Assembly (NCBI GenBank): GCA_964616275.1
Contig: CAZTUL010000095.1
Coordinates: 1 to 5,520 of the forward strand
Length of the DNA: 5,520 nt
Direction: 5' to 3'
Source: CAYZJV01 sp964616275
GTDB lineage: Bacteria; Spirochaetota; Spirochaetia; Sphaerochaetales; Sphaerochaetaceae
In this document: one piece after another, positions 1-5,520 of the stretch
Layout of the letters: every line of letters begins with the position of its first letter
Position numbering within the stretch: position 1 is the first letter of the stretch
Position numbers and translations under genes: made by a program
Notes under the pieces: model-generated
What the model saw: the letters and a program-made list of their open reading frames with translations, nothing else
Databases searched by the model: none
What the model was told of the DNA's origin: nothing

Positions 1-201
1 AATTCTATCAAAAAGAAGAGCAAGTTGCTGCTCTTGGAATATATATTGACCAATGCTTCCAAAAGCCCAGAGGGCAAGCATACCACAGAGACACGCAAAT
101 GATTTTTGCACTGCAGTGTTCTTTCCAATCAGCAACGTAAGAATTCCAAGATACACATAGGTAACACATGCAATACAGGGAATAATGCTGTAGGTAAACA
201 T
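1..201 (-). CDS. 7TM sensor-domain signalling protein, N-terminal fragment (cut by left edge)
   Basis: An open frame of 67 codons runs from an ATG at 201 to the left edge without a stop. It encodes two hydrophobic segments, about residues 4-26 and 35-52, joined by a short polar loop (IGKNTAVQK). The second contains the pattern ALWAFGSIGQY and is followed by FQEQQLALLFDRI. This layout (helix, short basic loop, helix with a conserved Trp-Ala, then an amphipathic stretch before the next helix) resembles the start of the 7TM region found in front of histidine kinases, GGDEF or HD-GYP output domains. The output domain lies outside the window, so the activity is unknown. The ATG is preceded by AGGTG with four bases between, an acceptable ribosome binding site. 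A GTG at 208 opens a competing frame, but its product is Cys/Trp-rich and looks spurious. The gene follows the reductase after 73 bases. I see neither a clear terminator nor a convincing promoter in that gap, so co-transcription is possible. Confidence 0.62.
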   Translation of the reverse strand, partial: MFTYSIIPCIACVTYVYLGILTLLIGKNTAVQKSFACLCGMLALWAFGSIGQYIFQEQQLALLFDRI

Positions 202-274
202 GTTTCACCTACATCTTACCACTATTTGATAAAAAGCGTTACATAAAAAATTCCCAGAAAATGAGTTAGATATT

Positions 275-1210
275 TTAATGGGCAGCAATGTGTCGAATCT
301 GTATTGCTTCGCTGCCAGCTGCAAGCATCCCCAATACATCAATAAGGGGGGTAGGGACATTAATTTCTCTACCCAATTCAGATGCTCGAATACAAAACCA
401 ATCATTCTCTGTAGGTCTTCCTGCCTCAATATCTTGGAGCATGGAAGTTTTTCCTTCATACTCAAGAGAAGCAAAGATTTTTTGATATTTCTCAATATAC
501 GACTCATCAAGACCCTCAATACCGAAGGCCTGCGAGAGTGCGATGACCTCCCGTTGAGCCTGAATAATAAGCTCCTTTATTGGAGTTATTTGGGCACAAT
601 CACCATAAGATCCTCTAGTGATTGCACTTATGGTGTTGATGCTTACATTCACCATAAATTTTGCCCATAGCTCTCGTTCAATATTATCAGGAACCTGAAA
701 CGATATATGAGCTTGAGAAAATAGAGTCATGAGGGCTAGGATTCGTGGTGTTTTTTCATTATTTTTTTCACCAAAATAGATAATACCCTCTGTTGAAAAG
801 TCGATATGTGTATTATTTCGCGTGGAGTCGAGTGCAGTAGTAAAACCATACAGAATTTGAGAAGCATCAAAAGCATTCCCGAGAATTCTTTCACTATCAA
901 TACCATTAAGAAGCGACAGAATCGTGGTTTTCGGACCGACATGAGTCTGAATATCATCAATTGCCTGTGCCAAGTGATGGTTTTTGGTTGCAACAATAAG
1001 TAAATCAGCAGGTACTATCTCTGTCTGTGGCGTTACCAGGTTAAAGTCAATTCGATTCCCATTAAGAAAAATTCCTTCCTGAGTGTACCGTTCAAAACGT
1101 TCTTGATTAACAATTACGCGAACACGATCATATCCTAGGTGTTCGCTCAGTCTCCATGCATAAATTGCCCCTACAGCACCAATACCGATAATTGAAACCG
1201 TGTTAATCAT
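275..1210 (-). CDS. ketopantoate reductase family protein (2-dehydropantoate 2-reductase-like)
   Basis: This is a 311-residue cytoplasmic NADPH-dependent oxidoreductase of the PanE/ApbA family; E. coli PanE is 303 residues. The N-terminal Rossmann fold opens with the dinucleotide motif G9-I-G11-A-V-G14, followed by VATK76 and LLNG with Asn102. The C-terminal helical domain carries WAK184FMVN188VSIN192, matching E. coli Lys176, Asn180 and Asn184, then Ser256 and Glu268 at the same 12-residue spacing as E. coli Ser244 and Glu256. All expected catalytic and substrate residues are therefore present. PanE reduces ketopantoate to pantoate in pantothenate synthesis, but the family also includes enzymes acting on other 2-keto acids. 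No panB or panC is in the window, so the substrate is uncertain. The start at 1210 is preferred over the ATG at 1219 because the ribosome binding site GAAGGA lies 8 bases before 1210 and abuts or overlaps the upstream ATG. It lies 20 bases downstream of the peptidase stop, so the two are probably co-transcribed. Confidence 0.9.
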   Translation of the reverse strand: MINTVSIIGIGAVGAIYAWRLSEHLGYDRVRVIVNQERFERYTQEGIFLNGNRIDFNLVTPQTEIVPADLLIVATKNHHLAQAIDDIQTHVGPKTTILSLLNGIDSERILGNAFDASQILYGFTTALDSTRNNTHIDFSTEGIIYFGEKNNEKTPRILALMTLFSQAHISFQVPDNIERELWAKFMVNVSINTISAITRGSYGDCAQITPIKELIIQAQREVIALSQAFGIEGLDESYIEKYQKIFASLEYEGKTSMLQDIEAGRPTENDWFCIRASELGREINVPTPLIDVLGMLAAGSEAIQIRHIAAH

Positions 1211-1218
1211 AATACACA

Positions 1219-1224
1219 TCCTTC
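1219..1224 (-). promoter_or_regulatory. ribosome binding site that fixes the reductase start
   Basis: The minus strand reads GAAGGA, then eight bases (TGTGTATT), then ATG at 1210. The in-frame ATG at 1219 uses the last base of this motif as its own first base, which leaves no spacing. The site therefore favours the start at 1210, giving a protein beginning MINTVSIIGIG, a normal N-terminus for a Rossmann-fold reductase. Confidence 0.7.
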
Positions 1225-1230
1225 AAATTG

Positions 1231-2337
1231 TTACTGTGCAGGTTTACACAGTTGAATGATAAGTTGAGTAAGTTGTTCCAGAGCCTCGAGCGAAATGGAC
1301 TCGGTTGTTGCATGTGCTCCAGAATATCCTATCCCCAAAGTAATTACTGGGAGTCCTTTGTTTCGCATGATGTTCGCGTCACTACCTCCACCGGTATGTG
1401 CACACTGGAATGGTAAACCAATCGTCTTACAGGATTCTTCAAACAGTTTGAGTTCTGGAGCATGTTCTTTAACAGAATACCCTGGATATAATTCGATGGG
1501 GGAGAACTCATATGATCCTCCTATGGCTCCTACTGCCTTAATGCAACAGAACTCGAGATGAGCTAGGTGACGATTCACTCGTTCTGTTGTCGATGAACGA
1601 ACCTCGAGGTTTATTTCACACCGATCACATACAATATTCGTTACATCACCGCCATGAATAGTTCCTACATTTGCTGTTGTTTCTTCATCAATTCTGAGGA
1701 GTTTCATCTCATTTATTGCACGGGCAGCGAGCGAAATTGCACTAATTCCTGTTTCGGGAGTAAATCCAGCATGTGCCGCTTTCCCATGAAAGATGATTTT
1801 TGCATCACTTTTACTTGGAGCACTGACAATTGCTGTGCCGACTGCACCACTGGCATCAAATACGTACCCTCTCCCGATTGTCCCAAGCTTACTCAGATCA
1901 AAGGCTTTTACCCCTTCGAGTCCGACTTCTTCGGCAACCGTGAAGAGTAATACTATAGGAGCGTGTGGAATCTGTTTACTGATAAGCTCCTCAAGAGCAA
2001 CAAGTATTGCTGCAATTCCTGCCTTGTCATCCGCTCCGAGTGCAGTTGTACCATCACTTTTCACTACACCATCGACAATCTGAGGAGTAACATTAACGGC
2101 ATTTGGAACCGTATCCATATGACAATTCAACAATACTCGTGGATCTTTTTCTTTTCCAGGAGAGGCAGATAGTTCTCCGTAGATATTTCCAAAGGAATCA
2201 GAATTCATCTGAATACCTAAGTTTTTCAAACGCATCTCCAAATGGCTGCGAAACTGTTCTTCATGACCAGAAGGTGAGTTGATTGCAATCAATTCTAACA
2301 TAACCGTTGCAACTCTTTGATCAAAGGTGTTGGGCAT
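1231..2337 (-). CDS. M20-family zinc aminopeptidase, PepT-like (YqjE type)
   Basis: This 368-residue cytoplasmic metallopeptidase probably trims di- or tripeptides. The di-zinc ligand set is complete: H73-M-D75 (HMDTV), D103 in ALGADDKAG, E136/E137 in TVAEEVG (E136 the likely general base), D161 in VFDASG, and H342 in GAHATTES. The inserted dimerisation domain spans roughly residues 175-285 and includes KAAH189AG and EVR247. GGGSDAN (about 317-322) precedes the last zinc ligand, as in the family. Length and sequence style fit the PepT-like group that includes Bacillus YqjE (about 371 residues) better than classical tripeptidase PepT, which is about 40 residues longer. The natural substrate of this subgroup is not well defined. 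The ATG has a strong AGGAGG ribosome binding site five bases upstream, and a promoter candidate lies just beyond. There is no signal peptide. It is the first gene of a leftward unit with the reductase. The residue pattern makes the family call firm; the peptide specificity is inference. Confidence 0.93.
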   Translation of the reverse strand: MPNTFDQRVATVMLELIAINSPSGHEEQFRSHLEMRLKNLGIQMNSDSFGNIYGELSASPGKEKDPRVLLNCHMDTVPNAVNVTPQIVDGVVKSDGTTALGADDKAGIAAILVALEELISKQIPHAPIVLLFTVAEEVGLEGVKAFDLSKLGTIGRGYVFDASGAVGTAIVSAPSKSDAKIIFHGKAAHAGFTPETGISAISLAARAINEMKLLRIDEETTANVGTIHGGDVTNIVCDRCEINLEVRSSTTERVNRHLAHLEFCCIKAVGAIGGSYEFSPIELYPGYSVKEHAPELKLFEESCKTIGLPFQCAHTGGGSDANIMRNKGLPVITLGIGYSGAHATTESISLEALEQLTQLIIQLCKPAQ

Positions 2338-2342
2338 AAGAT

Positions 2343-2348
2343 CCTCCT
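2343..2348 (-). promoter_or_regulatory. strong ribosome binding site of the peptidase
   Basis: On the minus strand the motif AGGAGG is followed by five bases (ATCTT) and the ATG at 2337. This near-consensus Shine-Dalgarno sequence is the strongest in the window and confirms the peptidase start. Confidence 0.85.
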
Positions 2349-2364
2349 CGGATGTGAGGCTTTA

Positions 2365-2394
2365 AGCATAACACATCAGCTAAGTTTGTTCCAA
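2365..2394 (-). promoter_or_regulatory. candidate sigma70 promoter for the peptidase-reductase unit
   Basis: Reading the minus strand, TTGGAA (2394-2389) is separated by 18 bases from TATGCT (2370-2365). A TG one base before the -10 hexamer makes an extended -10 element. Transcription would begin near 2358, giving a leader of about 20 bases that contains the AGGAGG site. Position and spacing fit well, but the -35 and -10 boxes each deviate from consensus, so this is a prediction by eye. Confidence 0.5.
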
Positions 2395-2406
2395 GTCTCT
2401 AGACTT
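2393..2406. repeat. 14-base inverted repeat in the divergent intergenic region, possible operator
   Basis: AAGTCT and its reverse complement AGACTT are separated by two bases (CT). The repeat overlaps the -35 box of the leftward peptidase promoter by two bases and lies 17 bases before the ATG of the rightward unknown gene. That is where a dimeric regulator could act on one or both genes. It has no T-run and is not a terminator. A six-base arm pair of this size can occur by chance in a region this long, so a regulatory role is inference only. Confidence 0.3.
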
Positions 2407-2423
2407 ATCATGACGCCTCGCTT

Positions 2424-3446
2424 ATGGTAGAGATAAGTCAGCATCAGGATGGTATCCATGTGAAAACATTTACTAAAGATGAGTTATGCGTATTGAATAC
2501 CTGTATCCGCATTTTGCGGAAAGAGGACTCTCCCTTTACTACCATTGTTGAATCAAGAGTCGCTGACCTTGAACAATTGGCAGCAATAGTAGATAGAGCC
2601 CCATCACCAACAATTGATCTTTTTCATGAGAGTTCGGAACGATCAATTACTACACTCGCTGAGAAACTCTGTTCACAGGGTTTGGATCATATTATTAATC
2701 TACCTTCAAAAGCAGTTCTAGGACATGGCTTCACCGTTGCAAAACTGCATGTGTTCGGGCTTTTAGCAAAGCTATCGAGATCAGAAAATAGCCTTATCTC
2801 CTTACGTGAGGATATCGATAAGGAATACAACGATCTCTTGTTTACGCTCATGGCCGAGGACCTCTATACATCACTTGTTTCAAAACAAGACAGCCATTCA
2901 CCGTGGGTTCAAGAGGCGGCACATGAGCTCATAAGGATGTGGGATCATAGAACGAGTGGGTATCTTGAAACATTTGCATTAGCTATTCGTGAATTATGGC
3001 ATGTTCGTCACGCAATAGTACCTGTACTTGGCACACTTCTTGGAACGATGGAAATTATGCGGCTTAATGCAATGCTCCCTCCAGTATGGTTGGATTTTAT
3101 GAGTTCTGCATCAGATTCGGATGCAATGGTGTATGCATTGGAGGAGTTTATTTTTGATTTGCGTTTTGAAGAGTTGACGCTATTACGAGAGCGTATGCTA
3201 GCTGAACATATTACTATTATTGATAGAAATGCGGCCTGGCTGCTGCTAGGTAAGCATGAGGCAAATGCAGTTGAAGTTAACCCCGCTCTCGCTTTGTATA
3301 AAAGCTTTATGGATCGACAGCAGATGGCAAAGAAGCGAGTAATCAGAGGAGATGTAGGCCCAAAGCGTTCTCTTGAGGAGTATTTTGTCATATACCTCAT
3401 TTCGAGCGATCATCATTCACCAAAAACAATAGTATATAACAATTAA
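2424..3446 (+). CDS. unrecognised 340-residue protein, predicted soluble and mostly helical
   Basis: I do not recognise this protein. It has no signal peptide and no membrane-spanning segment. It is rich in Leu, Glu, Ala and His, with long amphipathic stretches that look alpha-helical throughout. The densest conserved-looking part is about residues 160-225 (WVQEAAHELIRMWDH, then IRELWHVRHAIVP and LLGTMEIMRLNAMLPPVW), where Trp161, Trp173, Trp192 and Trp222 and His168, His175, His193 and His196 cluster. No Walker, zinc-finger (Cys22, Cys27 and Cys83 are isolated) or helix-turn-helix motif is evident. The tail (about 300-340) is basic then polar, and may be disordered. The frame is uninterrupted, and the codon use looks like its neighbours, so it is very likely a real gene. 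The ATG at 2424 lacks a clear ribosome binding site; an in-frame GTG at 2460 has AGGA ten bases upstream and is a possible alternative, removing 12 residues. A stop at 2400 rules out an earlier in-frame ATG. It is transcribed divergently from the peptidase. I see no terminator after it. Confidence 0.8.
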   Translation: MVEISQHQDGIHVKTFTKDELCVLNTCIRILRKEDSPFTTIVESRVADLEQLAAIVDRAPSPTIDLFHESSERSITTLAEKLCSQGLDHIINLPSKAVLGHGFTVAKLHVFGLLAKLSRSENSLISLREDIDKEYNDLLFTLMAEDLYTSLVSKQDSHSPWVQEAAHELIRMWDHRTSGYLETFALAIRELWHVRHAIVPVLGTLLGTMEIMRLNAMLPPVWLDFMSSASDSDAMVYALEEFIFDLRFEELTLLRERMLAEHITIIDRNAAWLLLGKHEANAVEVNPALALYKSFMDRQQMAKKRVIRGDVGPKRSLEEYFVIYLISSDHHSPKTIVYNN

Positions 3447-3460
3447 TAGACCTTTCCCTC

Positions 3461-3489
3461 TTGGCAGAAATCATGACTCCTAGTACACT
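3461..3489 (+). promoter_or_regulatory. candidate sigma70 promoter of the uracil permease
   Basis: TTGGCA (3461-3466) is followed after exactly 17 bases by TACACT (3484-3489). Five of six -35 bases and four of six -10 bases match consensus, at the optimal spacing. Transcription would start near 3496, leaving a leader of about 34 bases with the AAGGAG ribosome binding site. The leader is too short for an attenuator, so no pyrimidine-responsive RNA element is evident. The TTG of this -35 box is also in frame with the permease and could be mistaken for its start codon. Confidence 0.6.
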
Positions 3490-3514
3490 TCTTTGGAAAT
3501 CAGAGACAAATGAA

Positions 3515-3520
3515 AAGGAG
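3515..3520 (+). promoter_or_regulatory. ribosome binding site that fixes the permease start
   Basis: AAGGAG lies nine bases before the ATG at 3530. Neither the upstream in-frame TTG at 3461 nor the ATG at 3473 has a comparable site, so this motif selects 3530 as the start. Confidence 0.75.
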
Positions 3521-3529
3521 TATCTGCTT

Positions 3530-4804
3530 ATGCATGAGAGAGACGGGATTTATATGCCAGCTGACAAACCACCATTAATCAGGTGGATACCGCTGAGCAT
3601 ACAGCATGTATTTGCGATGTTCGGGGCTACTGTCCTCGTACCCATCCTAACTGGTTTGAGTGTTACTTCCGCCCTCTTCACTGCAGGGACAGGAACACTC
3701 TTATACATTCTTATCACAGGAGCAAAGGTTCCGGCTTTTCTCGGTTCCTCTTTTGCTTTTATACCAGCTTTAATTGGTATTTCCGCAAGTTACGGAGTTT
3801 CATACGCAATGGGTGGTGCCGTTGCCGCTGGGATTTTTTATGTGATAATTGCCTCTATTATTCGTGCATCTGGCCTTGACTGGGTAAAAAGAGCATTACC
3901 TCCGGTGGTAATCGGTTCGGTTATTATTGTTATAGGATTAAATTTAGCTCCGACCGCAATGAGCATGGCAATGAACGACGCAGCGGGGAATTATAGTCTT
4001 GTTTATCTCTCCATAGCAGTGGTTACACTCGCTGTCACGGTAATCGCAAATATTTTTCTCAAAGGATTCTTCAGTATTATTCCAATCTTGATTGGATTGA
4101 TTTCCGGCTATTTGTTCACTTTGATTTTGGGAACAATTGTGCCCGCCTACGCATTGATTGATTTTAGCGGAGTACAGTCTGCCGCATGGTTTGGGTTGCC
4201 CCTGTTTCAGGTGCCTAAATTTAACCTGGTTGCAGTGATTACGTTCATTGTAGTTTCTCTCGCAACAATGGCCGAACACTTGGGAGACACCATTACGTTA
4301 GGTAACGTTGTCGGGAAAGATTTTACACAGAACCCAGGTCTGCATAGAACACTTGCTGGAGATGGTATCGCGACAGCATGGGCAGCATTCTGGGGAGGAC
4401 CTCCAAACACAACGTATGGTGAGAATATTGGTGTTATGGCGATTACCCGGGTATATAGTGTATGGGTAATTGGTGGTGCAGCAATAGTTGCAACATTCCT
4501 TTCATTCTTCCCAAAATTTGGTGCATTGATTCAAACTATTCCCTCCCCTGTAATCGGAGGAATTTCTATGCTTCTGTTTGGAATTATTGCATCGAGTGGA
4601 TTAAGGAATCTTGTAGAGAGTGGGGTCGATTATAAGGACAAGCGGAATCTCACCATCTCTTCAGTTATACTTGTTATCGGTATTGGCGGTGGTTTAGTTG
4701 CATTCCCGCTTGGTGGAGGTCTTGAGTTCCAGATGGGCGGAGTCGCACTTGCAACGCTTGTGGGAATTATTCTAAATTTGGTTATTCCCAGAACCTTACC
4801 ATAA
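3530..4804 (+). CDS. uraA: uracil permease, UraA type (NCS2 nucleobase:cation symporter)
   Basis: This 424-residue inner-membrane protein imports uracil, probably with protons, for salvage into UMP. It aligns by eye with E. coli UraA (429 residues) almost end to end: IPLSIQHVFAMFGATVLVP in TM1, LGSSFAFI in TM3, PPVVIGSVIIVIGL, LKGFFSIIPILIGLISGY, MAEHLG, and PNTTYGENIGVMAITRVYS, in the fold of 14 membrane segments. The uracil contacts are kept: Ala33 (UraA Ala31), Phe75 (Phe73), Glu249 (Glu241) and Glu298 (Glu290). The position of UraA His245 is Asp253, as I recall for many relatives outside enterobacteria; specificity could extend to xanthine, since uracil and xanthine permeases share the family. 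The ATG at 3530 is chosen over the TTG at 3461 because it has AAGGAG at nine bases, gives an N-terminus like UraA, and leaves a promoter at 3461-3489 outside the gene. The ribonuclease D gene begins 10 bases after the stop. Confidence 0.93.
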   Translation: MHERDGIYMPADKPPLIRWIPLSIQHVFAMFGATVLVPILTGLSVTSALFTAGTGTLLYILITGAKVPAFLGSSFAFIPALIGISASYGVSYAMGGAVAAGIFYVIIASIIRASGLDWVKRALPPVVIGSVIIVIGLNLAPTAMSMAMNDAAGNYSLVYLSIAVVTLAVTVIANIFLKGFFSIIPILIGLISGYLFTLILGTIVPAYALIDFSGVQSAAWFGLPLFQVPKFNLVAVITFIVVSLATMAEHLGDTITLGNVVGKDFTQNPGLHRTLAGDGIATAWAAFWGGPPNTTYGENIGVMAITRVYSVWVIGGAAIVATFLSFFPKFGALIQTIPSPVIGGISMLLFGIIASSGLRNLVESGVDYKDKRNLTISSVILVIGIGGGLVAFPLGGGLEFQMGGVALATLVGIILNLVIPRTLP

Positions 4805-4814
4805 AAGAGTATGC

Positions 4815-5520
4815 ATGGCAGACTATTCATATAGATTACTTGATTCAGATGAGGTGTTACATACACAAATGAAGCAATGGCATGAACGAGGAGTTCATGC
4901 TGTTGCTTTGGATTTTGAAGGTGAATTTAATTTACATATCTATGGAGAACACCTCTGTCTTATTCAGATATTCGATGGTGTCTCTTATTTCTTAGTTGAT
5001 CCTTTTTTAGTCTCTCCGGATGGCTTGAAAGCATTATTAGAAGATGAAAATCTTGAGAAGGTAATGTTTGATTGTGCCAGTGATGCCGCTCTTGTGAGAA
5101 AACAATACGGTATTACGCTCAAGGCAGTGTACGATCTACGAATAGCTGCGAAACTACTTGGGTTTGAGGGAAATCTTACCAAACTTATTGAACGATGTCT
5201 TAGCATACCTGCATCTACGGGAAAAAAGGGGAACCAGACGGCGAACTGGCTTAAACGACCCCTCAGAAAAAATCTGATTGATTATGCACTAAGTGATGTG
5301 GAACACCTGTTTGCTGTTCGTTCAGTACTGGAGAAAGAACTTCTTCAGGCAGACCTCGTGGGAAAGAATAGTGAATTACAGAAAACAGCAGCACTGCCAA
5401 AAGGCCCCGATAAACCGGGATGGGAGAAGTTGCCGGGGTTCAAGTACCTCTCAAAGGAACAGAAAGTCTACCTGAAATGGTTCTTCGAAGCTCGTGATAT
5501 GTTGGCTGAGAAACTGAACA
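4815..5520 (+). CDS. rnd: ribonuclease D, N-terminal 235 residues (cut by right edge)
   Basis: This DEDDy-type 3'-5' exoribonuclease trims 3' ends of tRNA precursors and other stable RNAs in the cytoplasm. The catalytic residues are all present: Exo I D33-F-E35 (ALDFEGEF), Exo II D90 (FDCASDAALV), and Exo III Y157-A-L-S-D161 (IDYALSDVEHLF), spaced like E. coli Asp28/Glu30, Asp85, Tyr151 and Asp155. The stretch TANWLKRPL before Exo III is like the family's usual 'W..RPL'. From residue 203 an HRDC domain begins (WEKLPGFKYLSKEQ, then FEARDMLAEKLN) and runs off the edge; E. coli RNase D is about 375 residues, so about a third is missing. The ATG at 4815 is 10 bases after the uraA stop, with only a weak AAGAG site, which suggests translational coupling to uraA. 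An ATG at 4811 is in another frame and stops after seven codons. Exo I and Exo II differ from the common DTEF and QD forms but keep the metal-binding acids. Confidence 0.9.
   Translation, partial: MADYSYRLLDSDEVLHTQMKQWHERGVHAVALDFEGEFNLHIYGEHLCLIQIFDGVSYFLVDPFLVSPDGLKALLEDENLEKVMFDCASDAALVRKQYGITLKAVYDLRIAAKLLGFEGNLTKLIERCLSIPASTGKKGNQTANWLKRPLRKNLIDYALSDVEHLFAVRSVLEKELLQADLVGKNSELQKTAALPKGPDKPGWEKLPGFKYLSKEQKVYLKWFFEARDMLAEKLN

Noticed and set aside
8..208. Minus-strand frame starting at GTG 208 with a Cys/Trp-rich product
   Set aside because: It is out of frame with the ATG at 201, which has a better-placed AGGTG site and encodes recognisable membrane helices; only the latter stays open to the edge.
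202..274. Possible promoter for the 7TM sensor gene (TAAGAT as -10 on the minus strand)
   Set aside because: No suitable -35 box, and the implied transcript would begin almost at the start codon; unsupported.
205..519. Minus-strand open frame of about 104 codons
   Set aside because: It overlaps the ketopantoate reductase in another frame, and its product has no family features; the reductase is strongly supported by motifs.
2346..2359. Small hairpin CCTC-ggatgt-GAGG next to the peptidase ribosome binding site
   Set aside because: Only four base pairs; too weak to claim as a regulatory structure.
3008..3400. Minus-strand 130-codon frame opposite the unknown gene
   Set aside because: It is an antisense shadow, Ser/Arg/Ile-rich with no start signals, and lies inside the longer uninterrupted plus-strand gene.
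3447..3529. Possible terminator or pyrimidine-sensing leader before uraA
   Set aside because: I found no GC-rich hairpin with a T-run, and the predicted leader of about 34 bases is too short for an attenuator.
1..5520. CRISPR array, insertion sequence, phage or defence system
   Set aside because: No direct-repeat array, terminal inverted repeats, transposase, integrase or defence domains are visible; all recognised genes are housekeeping or metabolic.

Overview
The window is AT-leaning bacterial DNA, densely packed with ordinary genes. It shows bacterial features: Shine-Dalgarno sites (AGGAGG, AAGGAG), sigma70-type promoter candidates, and a ribonuclease D with an HRDC domain. The gene content and the sequence variant of the ribonuclease recall spirochaetes such as Sphaerochaeta or Treponema. 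That is an impression from memory and Firmicutes relatives are not excluded. I see no transposase, integrase, CRISPR array, tRNA or rRNA, and no sign of recent transfer.

Left half (1-2337), all on the minus strand, read right to left. First comes a zinc-dependent M20-family aminopeptidase of the PepT-like/YqjE type (1231-2337). Next, 20 bases on, is a ketopantoate reductase-family NADPH oxidoreductase (275-1210). Last, after 73 bases, is the first 67 codons of a membrane protein that resembles the 7TM sensor domain of histidine kinases and related signalling proteins (1-201, running off the left edge). The first two are probably one transcript from a promoter at about 2365-2394.

Centre (2338-2423): an 86-base divergent intergenic region. 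It holds the peptidase promoter and ribosome binding site and a 14-base inverted repeat (2393-2406) that overlaps the -35 box.

Right half (2424-5520), all on the plus strand. A 340-residue soluble, probably helical protein that I do not recognise (2424-3446) is followed by a UraA-type uracil permease (3530-4804) with its own likely promoter at 3461-3489. A ribonuclease D starts 10 bases after the permease stop (4815-5520, cut by the right edge before the HRDC domain is complete). Permease and ribonuclease D look like one transcription unit.

The genes do not form an obvious new system. Themes are peptide turnover, NADPH-linked keto-acid reduction, nucleobase uptake and RNA maturation. The most open item is the unrecognised 340-residue protein. 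The most useful corrections are the start sites of the permease and of the reductase.
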